Source: Hybos culiciformis (taxonomy: Eukaryota > Arthropoda > Insecta > Diptera > Hybotidae). Taken from it: a stretch of 64,000 nucleotides of DNA. Below are positions 28,635 to 41,286 of the stretch, piece by piece (position 1 is the first letter of the stretch; every line of letters starts with the position of its first letter). Position numbers and translations under genes: made by a program. The notes beneath the pieces were generated by a model, which was not told the DNA's origin, did no database searches, and saw only the letters and a list, made by a program, of their open reading frames with translations. The stretch spans positions 109,180,485 through 109,244,484 of the forward strand of contig OZ023273.1 in assembly GCA_964007475.1 (NCBI GenBank), written 5' to 3'.

Positions 28635-31619
28635 GGATATTGTTATACATATAATAGTATATGGAGTATATTACTCAATGGTATTGGTATAGTGGTTGTA
28701 ACCGAGGTTAAAAGTTAAGTATCTTAAAAAAATTTGCCTTGTATTTAATTCATGAGGTACACTAATATATTTTTTTCTTAAAGCATTCGTTTAACTTCTT
28801 TACCTGAAAGTATATTTTAAATTTATGCACAAAATTTTATAGTATAAGCTGACAAAGTTATAAAATGTATGTTAATTTAGAGATGTAATAAATATAAGAA
28901 TTACTTACCTTTTTTATTACTGTATACTACAATAATCAAAATTAAAAAAAAAAATAATAGCAAAAACTTTTATTAATGGTAGGCTTGGACGATAATAAAA
29001 TTAAATTAAAAAAAAAAAAACTTAAGGGAAAAACTTTTTATTTTGAATCATTAAAATTTTATTTGACCTAAAAATAATCTAATGGAAAACAAATTTGTTC
29101 AAGCAATATTCCGTAAAAAACATACATTCTATATTTTACCTACTGCATAAGGCGCAGCGTTTTAAAAGTAAATTTCATTAAGTTACAATTTTTCTTTTAC
29201 GAGAAAATATAGATTTATCTGTTCTTTTAAATACTCTTTACGGTACTTAGCTTATGGAACTTACTGAAATTTACTTCTAAAGAGCTTCAGAGACAATCAA
29301 TGAATATTTCAAACAATGATATAATTGAAACATGAAAGTGGTCAGAAGTGTAATTAATCAGTTTTAACTTTAAACAGACGATAAATTGACTTAAAGTTTT
29401 AGCTAAATTTTATTTTATTGTCAAAATTTTATTATTATTATTTTATTGTGACTGTATAATAGTAGCTATGCCATAGCAACGTTATATTTTCTAAATATAA
29501 TAAAAAAAAGTTTTCCGATAAAAAATCTGACTACCTGGAATATTTTATTATTCATTAATGAAATTATTTGCAAGTTAACTTTTTGTACTAATTTTAATTC
29601 TTTTTTTTTTTTTTTGTAATCGAAAATAAATATTTAATTCAATAAATTGGGATTTTAATCTTAAGAAATTATTTTCTAAAACTTTTGAAACTTTAAAATT
29701 GATTATTTTACATTTTTCAGACTATGTAGTTTAGACTCTATTGCTGTAGATAATTCATGAAAAATAATGCAAACGTTTTGTAAATCTACTCAGATCTAAC
29801 TAGATTTCCCGCCCTGCACTAAATTCTTATGTATAGTACGTGTAACATTATAATATATGTATAATATGTTGATACAGGCGTTTTTCTCAAATTATTTTTC
29901 ATGTGCCATTAATTTTGTTGTTAAAGTTTGTCAGAAACTTGCTGGCATTAAGAATTTGTAATAGATGAGGCAGATACAGACTGTATTCAAAAACATTATA
30001 GGCACTTAATATATAAATTTTAATTTAACGCTACGAAAAAATTCTATCTTTACCCAAAACACATTCAAATCTAACTTGCGAACAAAAATAATAACAATAA
30101 TAATAATAATAATAATAATAATGGCAAACTATATTTATATATCATTCAAACAAAAATATGAACCTTAAAGTATTTTTCTTTCCACTTGAAGGCGTTCAAA
30201 ATCAAAGAAAAATATTTTCTTTAGGTTTTTTAATTTTTTTTTTTTATTTACATAAAAAAAAAATTATTTGAATTTTTTTTTTAGCATGACCTAGACAGAC
30301 TTTTTTGTTTGCTCATTTTAACTTAATTTTCACATGCAATTTTTCATGTGAACACAAATTTTCATTTTAAACATGATATGGTTTAACCAAATTATTTCAT
30401 GAAAACTTTTTTCTTTTTTGCTTCTTTTTTTTTTTAATATAAAACGTGTGATATATATTTATGTTAAACTTATGTTAACACTTCACCACTAAACAGTAGG
30501 GAGTCTTTTAATATATGGTAAAATTCAGTTATTATGTTCTACCTTATTTCGTTTTTCTTCTCATTTTTTTTCATCTATAATTCAAAATTTAAATACATTC
30601 AGAAGATGAGAAATAAAAATGGAAAAAAAAAAGTTGATGATATAAGAATTTAAGTATATAAAAATTGCTATTTGAATATGATTTTATGAAGTTTTTTTTC
30701 ATTTATAATGAACTTCTGAATTATTTTTTTTAAGTATTTTTTCGTTATGTGTAAAATATACCATATATCAAATTAATACCATCAATGTTGAATTTTTGAC
30801 TTTATGAAGGACTTTTTGAAAATTTGAATTTTATGGAATCTGACAGATTAAATGTACTATGTTTTTAAATTTGATTTTGATTAATATGTGAATTTTGATT
30901 TTGTGGAATTTTTTGAATAAAAATAAATTTAAATAAATTCTATAATTGATTATTGTTTATTTTCAGATATCAGTTGAAATTTGTGTAAATACTTCACCAT
31001 TATTATAATTAGAAAATATAAAACAAATAAAGAGCTAAAAAGTCTAAGCATTCCACAGAGTGGATTTCTTTAAAAACTATATCATTTTTGGTCAAAAAAT
31101 CTTTGAAATCTAAACAATTCATTTTGAAGTTGCACTATTTTTAATTATGACTTTCCAATTGCCAAAATATTATTCATCACTGAGAAAACTCTCTTGGTGG
31201 ATACATTTGAAGAAAATAGGCATAATTAAAATTTAACAAGTATCAAATTTTTGACGGAGCTCACTTGATTGGATCTACTCATTGATGTAATATTCATTGG
31301 AACTACTCGTTGATGTATTAAATAGAAACTATGTTTAAAATCCATTTTTGAAAGGGCATTTCCTTTTTGTGACCTTTATTTTATTTTAAAGGTTTTTAGA
31401 ATTTAAATTCTATGCAAACAAAACATCGGGGATTCCTCTAAAAGAAATGACTGCTCAAAATTTCTTATATTTGACACATTAATGACCAATATTTACAATA
31501 TCGCCAGACAATGGAAATTTGAAAAATAGGAAATTAATAAATTACCATAAATTACCATAAATTCAAAAATGTTCACTATTGGAAATGCAAAAAGAACAAT
31601 TTTATAGAAATTAATGGTC
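28635..31619. other. A/T-rich gene-less DNA
   Basis: No gene was recognised. It contains an (AAT)9 microsatellite at 30096-30122, and a perfect 10-bp tandem duplication (ATTACCATAA) at 31541-31560. Confidence 0.6.
30096..30122. repeat. (AAT)9 microsatellite
   Basis: Nine AAT trinucleotides in a row, with an imperfect extension to about 30087. Confidence 0.92.
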
Positions 31620-31724
31620 GGATTAACGTTATTGACGCATCCTTCTCATTCTTTACCTTTTTGGCGCTGTTTCACAGGCTCTCTAGGGAATTTCCTTTTT
31701 AGCATGCATCAATAGTGTTAATCC
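31620..31724. repeat. Short inverted-repeat element, about 105 bp
   Basis: GGATTAACGTTATTGACGCA at the left end matches the complement of the right end (31702-31724), which reads GGATTAACACTATTGATGCA: 16 of 20 positions agree. The interior (31643-31701) is slightly G/C-richer and non-coding. It may be a very small MITE or a remnant of one. No clear target duplication was seen. Confidence 0.5.
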
Positions 31725-34000
31725 CTCCAACGACTGTGAAATATTGTTTAAAATTCAGGACATTTGCCCAACAAATTAAAATATAAGGGAGAATGTGCTG
31801 TCTTGTATTTAAAAAAAATCTCCTCAAAAAACAGCTAGTAAAATACAGTAGTGTCCTGTTAAATACAGGACGAATTGTCAGCGTAACTATACTCCAAATT
31901 TCTACACTTATTTGCTTACATAGTAGATTACAGTTTTCTAACTAAAAACAAAATTTAAATATACGAAGAAATTTTTTCACTAGTGAATGGTGATATTGAA
32001 ATTTTTTTCGAATCTAAAATTTAATTTTTTTTCCCTGAATAAAAGCTTATAAAAACTCTTAAATTTTCCATTAAAAAAATTTCACAATAAAAAAATTATA
32101 GTGGAATAAAATATTTCTTGGAACAGAAATACATTAGTTTAACCTCTAGAACTTAGTACTATTAGGAAAATTCATGGATATTTTTCAATTAAAAAACTTT
32201 TCTACTTTTTTTTTCGAGATATTATCATAAAATACATCCATAAATAATGTCCACTTTATGTGATGACATATGAAAATTGAAAAAAATAAAAATTCAAGGA
32301 AAAAAACCATTAATACGAAAAGTGCAAGAACGAAGAAAAAAAAACACTATAAATGTGTTTTAATAAAACCCATTTGGTGCAAATAATTTCCATTTTTTTT
32401 AATAAAAATTTAACATGTCTAAAAGCTTTCACTTATTGCTTATGCAGACTTAATGATTTAACATGCAAATTTTCTTTATTGAAGACAAAAACAAAAACTA
32501 CTGAAATATAAAATTCCTTCCTCATTTTTAATCCAATTGAAAAAAGGGATTATATTATTGAAAAGAAAAACTCAATTTTAAATTTAATTCTTTTTTTTTA
32601 TTCTAAAATTTTTTTATTACTTTTTTTTTTATGCATTTTAAATATAATAAAAGTTCTAAGGATTTCCACACACAAGGTTAAGTTTAATGCAGTTTAAAAT
32701 TTTGATTTTATGTTCATTATATATATACACCAAGTTGGTAAAAAAGATCCTTGAAATAAAAAACTGAAGAAAAAAAAAATAATAATAATAAGAAAATAAT
32801 AACGTTTGGACTTGAAATTGTTAATTTTTCTGTTTATAAATATATAAATTTCCTCAGTCATTTTAACTTTATATATAAAACAAAAAGGGAAATTAAAATT
32901 TTCATTGAGCGTAATTTTTTTATTTTCTTTTGAAAGAAACTTTTATAAGTTCAAGTTTTTCTTTAAAGGAATTGAAAATTAGTAAAAGTTTTTTTTTTTT
33001 TTATTATTGTGTTTTTTTATTTGTTTTGTATTCGCCATAATTTAATTTTCATGAATTTAACACGTAAACACGCAATGGTTAAATTTTTTGAGGGAAAGGT
33101 TTTTTTTTATTTTTTATTTAACCAAAATTTTAATTGAATAAAAGTTCTAATGTCAGTTAATTAAATTCAAGGAGAAAAGTAAATAGCAGATGAATTATTT
33201 TAAACATAGAATTTTATACAGATATCTGTCAAAAATAAGGTTTTTTTTATTTAACCGTCGTCATGTCTGTGGACATGTTAATTATATTGTTTATCAGGTT
33301 TCTATGATTATGGTTAGAGTGTATAAGTAGTTACTGAACTCCAGAATTCTGTAATGTTTGTTCTTTAAACATTAGAAACGACATAGGAATAATATTTAAT
33401 TCGATAAAAGTCATCAAAGCCTTTGCCTTTGGTTTACGTATTATGCCACAATCGGCGGTTTATAGACCAACAATAAGTAGTATTTTCAATTTTTAGCTTA
33501 CTAAAAAGTATCTTTGTTAGCATACAATTTTAGATAATTATATATTTTATACTCTTATTCTTGTACATAGTTTGTATAATTTTATGAATAAATTATTAAA
33601 ATAATTAGCAAAAAATATATATGATATATACCTAAACTGGAATTTTAAGTTTAATACAATATTGAAATTCATAAATAAATCAAACTTTTATTTCACCGTT
33701 TTCATGTATTTAAAAAAAAAGAAGAAAATTTCGATTGTTTCAATAAAAAAAAATTTTGTGGCTTTAGGCATCGAAGTAACAGTTTTAACTTTTATAAAAG
33801 TTTTTAATGTTTTAAATACACAGACTCAGAAGATCTAAAGAATAAAAAAAAGTATTTTATATACTTTATTTAGAGAAGATTTATAAAATTTAATATTTAA
33901 AATTATTTTTTGTATACATTTAGTTAAAAAAAACTTTAACTATGTAGTTTCAATCCTTGATTAATCATTTAAGCATTTTCATAAAAATTTTACCATATGT
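31725..34000. other. A/T-rich gene-less DNA
   Basis: No gene was recognised. A weak hairpin involving TCTTGTATTTAA and TTAAATACAGGA lies at about 31801-31863. The slightly G/C-richer patch at 33255-33480 shows no readable homology. Confidence 0.55.
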
Positions 34001-34014
34001 GGGGGGGGGGGGGG
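34001..34014 (+). repeat. Poly(G) run, 14 bases
   Basis: Fourteen consecutive G residues in a region otherwise nearly devoid of G runs. Such tracts can form G-quadruplex-like structures and are also error-prone in sequencing. Confidence 0.9.
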
Positions 34015-37000
34015 AAAGAAAAATACAATAAATTGAGGTAAATTCAATATAATTTATTTTATAATAGTGAATTACAAATTAGAGTCTGCATTGCTTTTAG
34101 TTTATAATTGTTATGTATTTTACTTTCATAGCAAGTAAATTGAGTAAATTCTGAAAATCAGTAAGTAATAAGTTACGAATTATGCTTTGGTATATCTATA
34201 AGCACTCTAATTAAATAATGTAGAAATTGGTTCAGTTTAATATTGATTTTGCTAATTTAAAACACAATTTTCCTATGCGCTTTTTCTGCATTTAAAACCT
34301 TTGAAAATTTTATCAAGGACAGAAAACTTTATGAACTTGAAATTAACAATATTCATTTTTATTAAACGATTAAATTTAAAAAAAAAAATAAAAAATGCCT
34401 ACAGAAATAAAAAAATTTCCGAAATAAAATTTTCATTTAATTTGAAGAATTTTTTTTTTTATTATTATTATTTTAAATATAAGAATAATCATTATTGCTG
34501 TTTGCTTGTGTACACAGTATACAATCGAAAAATTTTACAAACAAATAAATTGGAATAAAAATAATTGTAAATACTGAAAAAAGAAAATTCGTTAAGCAGA
34601 GAGTACATGCAAAAAGTAAACAAAACGATTTGGGCATATGAAAATCCCACATCAGTATTAAAAATTAATATAAATAAGAAGAAGAAAAAAATTAAATTTG
34701 TATAAAATTTGTTTAACCTAAATTTTTATTGAATTAATTTTTTTTTTTAATTCAAAATGGAATGACACAAAAAATTTTAAATTTTAAATTTAAAAAGAAT
34801 AAAAAAACTAGGCTTTAATAAACTCTTTCTGCTATTTTTGACAATTTTTTTTTTAAAATTGGCTGTACATATTTCCACTAATTGCTTTATGTACCAATTA
34901 TATAAAGAGTCCTGTGTGTAGTATATACTGTCTGTATCATAAACTGTCTGCATATTATACTTCTTCAAATTTATTATCGCTCTCTACAATCAATTAGGTA
35001 GATCTTATATCGTTAATTCAATTTTCCCTTACCAAAAGTAAAATATCTAGCATTTTGAATTATTAACAAAAAATAAAACTTTTATTCCATCTTACTTTAC
35101 CGAAATTTTTTTTTTTTTTTATGTTAAGAAACAAATAAATAAAATTAATTTGAAACAAATAATTTTCTAACTTAATTCAAATGGATCTAATCTACATATT
35201 TTATACATACATTGAATTTATTATATTGATTTCCTTTATACAAAATTTACTATTTTTATTACACAAATAGTGATAATTTGGTTTGAAAATAAGCTCATTA
35301 TGAATTTAGTTGTAATTTGCTTCCTAAAGGCTAACAAATTCTTTATTTTTATCGAGAAAAGAAAATAATTTGAAAGAATAATCATTTCTCTTATTATCTA
35401 TCTATCATTTTTTTTTCTTTCTCCCTTATATTTTTGTTATTATGTTTAACATAAAACATAAATACATAAACAAAATGATATTTCCATTTGATAACGATAC
35501 AAGTGAATTTTATGGAACAAAGTTTATTATTACTGGAATGTGAATAAATTCTGAATATACAAATAATAGAAGTAATTTAATTATTAATATCTGAAAATCG
35601 AGATCAAAATCACATATAATTAAGAAGGTAATAATTTATGCAATACATTATGTTAATTTTGTGAAAATTATTTGAGGAAAATTATAAATTTTATTCTAAT
35701 GAGACTTAAAATCTTAAATGTTAAAATAATATTTAAAATTTGTGCGTCTACAGTTTTAAAATGGTAGTAACGGCAAGATATATATCTGAAAAAAAATACC
35801 TAGATGTTGTATATATATTATAAATGTATATAATATATTTATGTAAAAGTACTTTTACTAATTTTTTATTCTTATATTGAGAAAAAAAAAAAAGAGAGAA
35901 AAAAAAAACAAAAAACACAATAGCATTATAAATCAAAGAAATTGTTTAGGAAAATTCAATTACATTTTCTTTTAGTTATTTGTAATAAATCAGAGGACCT
36001 TTAGGGTATGAATATTATTATTATTATTATTCCATTTACTTTACTTTACTTCATTTTTTCCTTTTTTTTTTTTTAAGGAAAAACATTTTTTAAATGATAT
36101 TTTTAAATTGCTGATTATAAAGATTTATTTTTCAACCAAAAAGATATTTCGTTGCTGTGTGGTAAATCACATTAATAATGTGTGTATAATGTATAGTGTA
36201 TATAACATTAAGTCCTTGGATTTTTTTATAACTCTCTAGAGCTCTTCGAATTTTTAATTCAACAAATCAAATAAATAAATAAATAAAAATATACTTATTG
36301 AAATTATATTTAATCTTAATAGTGTACAGTTAGGAAGTTATTTATAAATTAAGGTGATATTATATGTTAATATTTTATTTACTTATTTTTTCAAGATTAT
36401 CTATATGTAAAATTATGTAGAATAAATTTTTGTGCCGACTTAAAAAGGCTAAGCTTGCAAAGAGCTCAATTTTTTATTATCTCAAAAGTAAAATAGTTAC
36501 TCAAGGTATAAAACTCAATTTTTTATGCATAATTATATTTTCGAGTTGAATAAATTTTGTTCTACAGTATAAATCGTATTAATCTTAATTTATGGTATTA
36601 AGTAGATACATCAAATCAACATAAAAATATAATACAATGATTTTAAGGTCGAAAGGATAAAATTAAATATAGATGAGGATAAAAAGAGTATTTAAATTTA
36701 ATCCTTAAACATATTGTTTTTATTTATTCGGTTACATGAACTTTTCTATACTTTAAGTTTCCAGTTTCGATACATTTATCACGTATGTACTTCGAGCTAA
36801 CTACATACTACTACGATTACATTTAAATTAAGATAAAATAATTAATAAAACCACCTATTCAATATATTATTAAAATTGGATTTCGCAATATTTTCATTTA
36901 TTAAAGATAAAAAAAAAATTCACAACCAGTGAAAATGATTCAAAACGGTTTTACAAATGTAAATATTTTATTTTTATTCATTTTATTTTTATCAATTGAA

Positions 37001-37186
37001 TTTTTTATCGAAATATTTATAAAACGAGAAACTCCTACGATAAGATTATTTTCAACCTAATTGTTTTATGTTGAATATATAGGTACATAAAAAATAAATA
37101 ATGTCCTCCTACAATATATTTTTTCTTTTCGATTCTTGAATTACAATTTTATATACATACAAATAAATTCTTTTTTATGTTTACAG
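34015..37186. other. Non-coding DNA directly upstream of the first visible exon
   Basis: No exon was recognised. A short (ATT)n run lies at about 36009-36031. The last bases (CTTTTTTATGTTTACAG) form a pyrimidine-rich tract and AG acceptor for the exon that starts at 37187, so at least the 3' part of this stretch is intron. Confidence 0.7.
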
Positions 37187-37321
37187 TGCGAACCTGGATT
37201 GGGTGCTAGCGTTATGTACAATCTTTTATACAATAAACCTCAAAAATTAATGTTATTAGCTGGATGTAGTACCGTATGTACAACAGTAGCTGAAGCTGCC
37301 AAAATGTGGAATTTAATAGTG
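37187..37321 (+). CDS. GABA-B-R1: GABA-B receptor subunit 1, internal exon (first visible)
   Basis: This 135-nt exon encodes 45 residues of the extracellular ligand-binding domain of the metabotropic GABA-B receptor subunit 1, a class C G-protein-coupled receptor at the plasma membrane. It opens in phase 0 with CEPGLGASVMYNLLY and contains LLAGCSTVCTT and AEAAKMWNLIV, nearly the same as other insect GABA-B-R1 proteins. The Ser in GCST aligns with the human GABAB1 Ser known to contact the ligand. The Cys of CEPG and that of GCST probably form the conserved disulfide. The acceptor is TTTACAG and the donor is GTATGT at 37322. The codons before 37187 in the same frame are intronic and unlike the family. 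The subunit binds GABA and forms an obligate heterodimer with subunit 2, which couples to Gi/o. Confidence 0.96.
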
Positions 37322-37969
37322 GTATGTTAATAAATAAATAATTTTTAATATTTTATAACAAAAAAAAAAAAAAAACCTTTTATATATTCTTATTTTTGTT
37401 TATTAAATATGTATGTAGTTTAAAAATATAGGTTTAAAAAAAAGCATACATTTTTTAACATATTGTGCAAGTTTTTGTTCAAAAATAAAATTAATTAAAA
37501 AAAATATTTTAGGTATTGAATATTAACAAATGAGTTAAAAAAAAAGGAAATTTGTTTTATTTATATTTTGTGAATATTTGTAGTTTTTTTTTTCTCTAAA
37601 TTATTATAATAGTTAAAACAAATTGCGACTGAATGAATTAAATTATTATAGCAAAAAAATTTTTTCTATAATATGAATATTTTATTTTCGCAGAAATTTT
37701 AGAAATAAAAACTAGAATTTTCCAGCAGCAATTTTTGATTCAATACATACGCGGTATTTGGACGAATTATTATATTTTTATTAGGACCAAAATGCAATAT
37801 TTTAAGCGCATACTGCCATAAAATACGCAGTTTTAGTATAATCATTTTACCTTATTTTAAAACAGATTTTCCGCAGAGTTTTTTTTTTTTTTCACTGCAA
37901 CAGCCATTTATACTACATTTGTTATGGAATAAAAACTTTTATATATTTTTTTTCTGGGTGTTACAAGAA

Positions 37970-38815
37970 TCGCCGGAAGATATTTCGCAAAAAGACATTT
38001 TGCCTAAATCCATTTGGCAAAAAAGACACTTAACAAAAGAACCATTTCGCAAAACGAATAGTTAACAAATGCCTGCTTTGGCCTAATGAGACAGTTAGCA
38101 ACTTTGCAGTTATAGCATAAGGACATTTCGCAACTACTGCTTTTGGCAAAATACACATTTCGCAACTACCCTTTTTGGGGTAGGGTAATTCACATTTCGC
38201 GCGCGCAAAATGTGAATTACGCCAAAAAGGGTAATTACAAAATGTATATTTAGCATGCACTAAAATTTATTGCATTATGATAAATGCATATTGTTCACAA
38301 TTCCATGCATTTTTAATTAAAGATATTTTATTGATATGTGATATATTTAATATGTGTTTTCTAAATATAATACAAATCCTGTACGTAAACATTAGAAAGA
38401 ATTATAATTAGAAAATGAACACTATACCGCCGCCGTCCTCTACCGCCTCTCGTTGTGGGACATCCTACACAAAAATGAAGCCAATCGGCCGATAAATATA
38501 ATGTATTATTAACTTTTACCAGCAAATGTGTACATTATTATGACATTTTATACTTTAGCCGAAACATATATATATATATGTATACAATATAAAAAAATTT
38601 GTTAAACTATAGTTTTGCGAAGTGTCTTAATTAATATAATGTTGTGAATTGGTATTTTGAGAAATATCTCTTTGCGAAGTGTCGCATTAGGCCAAATGGA
38701 ATTTGGTTAAAGAGTTTTTTTTTGCGAATTGGAGATTTGGGAAACATAAAAATTTGATTTTACTGGGTTCGGCCAAATAGACTTTTGCAAAATGAAATTT
38801 GCAAAGAGGTCCGCT
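37970..38815. mobile_element. Unclassified inverted-repeat element built from TTCGCAAA/TTGGCAAA-type motifs
   Basis: The left end (CGCCGGAAGATATTTCGCAA…) and the complement of the right end (GAGCGGACCTCTTTGCAAA…) agree loosely over about 45 bp and both run into ATTTGGC. Both halves repeat short motifs such as TTTCGCAA, TTGGCAAAA and GGCCTAATG, with the right half largely in inverse order. A palindrome centred on CGCGCGCGC near 38202 has arms that share ACCCTTTTTGG and GTAATTCACATTT. No transposase frame is visible; the minus-strand open frame at 38030-38260 is a product of the repeats. No clear target duplication was found, so the exact borders and superfamily are uncertain. Confidence 0.6.
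38164..38236. repeat. Palindrome centred on CGCGCGCGC
   Basis: GTAATTCACATTT on the left pairs with AAATGTGAATTAC on the right around an alternating CG core. The outer parts ACCCTTTTTGG and CCAAAAAGGGT also pair. It lies in the left third of the reiterated-motif element. Confidence 0.75.
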
Positions 38816-40171
38816 CCTTTTTTTTCTAATATTTTATATGTGATAATTTAGTTTTAAATTAACCTTATAGCAAGAAAAATGAAGTATACATACTATTAAT
38901 AGTTGAAAAAAAATTTTTTTAAATTATCCCATAAAATAAGTTCTAGGAAAAACTTTTTAGACTATCTTCACTTTTTTTTTTTTTTTTTTTCAAAAATTAA
39001 TTATAAATTTTATGTCAAAATCTGAAGGTTCAAAATTCTTTTTTTTTGTTCATAGTCATGAAATCATGAAATTGTTTAATGTTTTGTCTATGCCATTCGA
39101 ACAAAACAAAATTAAAAAACCTCTAAACAAAAATTCTTAGAATTTAAAGAAAAATAATTAAATTTTCATTTTTCCATATCATTCAATTTTCTTTTCTTTT
39201 TTTTTGTTTTTTTTTTGTTTATTTTACTTATTCGGTATATGTATGTACCTACCTATGAAATTACCAGAAAAATTTTGATCATTTGGCAAAAAAGAAAAAA
39301 ATTTTTTAGTTCATCCAAAGCAAAAACAAAATGTGTGATAATAATAAGAAACATTCCGAGAGGACAAAATAAACAAAAAAAAAAAAATGGAAGAAAAAAA
39401 ATTAAAACGGAAATTTAGGACATAGCATGAAAGTCCAAATGATGTAACAAAGTGTTCTTTTTTTATTATTAAGTTTCTTTTTTTGTTTTCCAAATTGAAA
39501 AAATGGATCAATAAAAATCTGGATACAAACATGAGTTTTGGATGTAAATACTGTTTTTGTGCCAAAAGCAATATGACCCTTTTGAAAGAAAAAAAAAAAA
39601 AAAACAAAAAACCTAGAAATAAAAAACGAATTATAAAATGAAAAATTCGTTCTTTTAGCAAAATGTCTATAAAAAGGAAAAATATATACAACACAGTAGT
39701 GTACCAGTTTAAATGAAAATTTGCATAGAAAATCTTTGTTATATATGTAGGTATATATAAAAATTGCAGCACGTAGCATTTTTATTTAATTTTGTATAAA
39801 CATTTCGAAATTATAAATTCTTAAAAGGAATCAGTTAGTGTAATTTTTTTTTTTCTGTAACTCCCAAATGACAAACGGTAACATTGCAAACGATTACAGA
39901 CATGATGCATTTTCAATAAAAGTAACATAAATAAACATTAATGGAAATTCAAATTTGATTGACAAACGTTATAATTATCAAACACTGCTGCTCTTTAATT
40001 TCCACCAAGACTTTTTAAATCTTACATTTATTAATAATAACATAAAATTCTATACACAAAAGTTTCTATACCAAAAAAAAAATTCTTACTGCGAATAAAA
40101 AATTACAAAAAAAATATTGTTTATTATAAATTGAGTTTTTGAAATTTTTATGTTGGATATTGTTGAAAAAT

Positions 40172-40960
40172 GATGCAGAGAAATACCAGAAGGAACTAGG
40201 AGATTTATAAAACGAAAAGAAAGTACGCCCCAAAACTTTGTAGACAAAATAACGATGCTACATGCAGAAGCGTATTGAAAAAAATCGAAACCAAGTTCAA
40301 CAGCAGACATAAAAGTTTTTTACAAAGTACTAAAAGAACAAACAAACAATTTTCAGACAAATTTATAAAGCTAAAAATGGAATTACGGAATGTTGACAAT
40401 AATGAGTTACAGATGCATTTAACTTAACAGGAGATAGTGCAACAAATACTACTCTGAAGAACCCCCGATCGAGGAGATTAATAAACTAAAAAAATAAAAA
40501 TCACCTGGTGAGGCGAGACGGTATACTGCAGAACTTTTCAAAAAAGGAGGTGAACTTAATAAATTAAACAGATGGAAAATGTGGTAGAATGAAAAACATG
40601 CCTACAGAATGGGAAATTGGTATACTATATTTCCAAGTTACGAGATAAATTCATTTGCAGCAACTTCAAGGGTATCATGCTGCTAAATGTTCCATATACA
40701 AGATTTTTAGCAAAATTCTATATCAAAGATTGAATGAGAAAATGGAGACCATATTAGTAGAATATCAATGTGGCTTTAAACAGAACAGATGGGCAACAGA
40801 TCAAGTTTTAGTTTAAAACAAAACATGAAAAAATACTACGAACCAATTTAAAACTTTTATAATTCAAAACTGTGTATTTATAAAACCCGTGTTAGACCAA
40901 TATTGACTTATGGTGCGGAGAACACAAAATTCTAAGAATAAATTTGTGGATCAAAACAAA
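40172..40960 (+). pseudogene. Decayed RTE-like non-LTR reverse transcriptase
   Basis: Translated fragments in shifting + strand frames read EEPPIEEINKLKK, AELFKKGGELNK, MPTEWEIGILY, SKILYQRLNEKME, EYQCGFKQNRWATDQVLV and RPILTYGAEN. This order matches the RTE-type reverse-transcriptase region of arthropod elements (KSPG…AELFKxGG…MPxEWxxGxIxPIYKKG…NYRGI…YQCGFRxxRSTxDQ), followed by the late R-P-V-L-T-Y-G-A-E motif. The catalytic palm segment between DQ and LTYG is deleted and there are several stops and frameshifts, so the copy is dead. It lies inside a receptor intron. RTE is my best guess for the clade; related clades cannot be excluded. Confidence 0.75.
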
Positions 40961-41115
40961 ATCTTCATGATGAATACATTTAAGTGTTATGTTCATTAAC
41001 ACAAATTATTCTTTTGTAAATGATTTTTTTTTTACCAAATTATAATTAGATCTTAATTGGTGCTACCTATTAATTAATTGCTAATAATGAATTTTTGTTT
41101 TTCTTAATTTTTTAG

Positions 41116-41286
41116 CTGTGTTATGGTGCTTCGAGTCCAGCATTATCAGATCGGAGTCGATTTCCGACCTTATTTCGTACCCATCCGTCAGCCACCGTAC
41201 ATAATCCAACTCGTATTAAGTTAATGAAAAAATTTGAATGGTCACGTGTTGCCATTTTACAACAAGCGGAAGAGGTTTTCATATCG
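41116..41286 (+). CDS. GABA-B-R1: GABA-B receptor subunit 1, internal exon 2 of 5 visible
   Basis: A 171-nt exon (57 codons, phase 0 at both ends) continuing the Venus-flytrap domain: [40 protein letters not shown], then [17 protein letters not shown]. The Ser in YGASSPAL and the His in RTHPSA align with GABA-contacting Ser and His of human GABAB1. Their presence supports subunit 1 over subunit 2, which does not bind GABA. Most other insect sequences I know have Gly where this one has Glu in KKFEWS. The acceptor is TTTTTTAG and the donor is a consensus GTAAGT at 41287. It joins 60047 across an 18.8-kb intron. Confidence 0.97.

Larger units (their letters stand above)
37322..41115 (+). other. 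Intron, 3.8 kb, with two mobile-element remnants
   Basis: GT-AG intron (GTATGT…TTTTTTAG) joining two exons in phase 0. It holds the reiterated-motif element at about 37970-38815 and the decayed RTE-like reverse transcriptase at 40172-40960. The region between them (38816-40171) is A/T-rich. Its longest open frames, on the minus strand at 39311-39779, overlap each other in two frames and are Phe/Lys-rich, so they are not credible genes. Confidence 0.9.

Noticed and set aside
30096..30122. Trinucleotide run considered as part of a CRISPR-like array
   Set aside because: It is a simple microsatellite without spacers; no CRISPR array is expected or seen in this eukaryotic DNA.
37136..37186. Extension of the first receptor exon to an upstream ATG
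   Set aside because: The residues before Cys-Glu-Pro-Gly do not match the family, and a good acceptor (TTTACAG) ends at 37186.
38030..38260. 76-codon minus-strand open frame with many Cys residues
   Set aside because: It is produced by the reiterated TTCGCA/TTGGCA motifs of the unclassified element, not by a gene.
39311..39779. Two overlapping minus-strand open frames of 153 and 125 codons
   Set aside because: They occupy the same DNA in different frames and are dominated by Phe, Lys and Ile from homopolymers; neither shows a family pattern.
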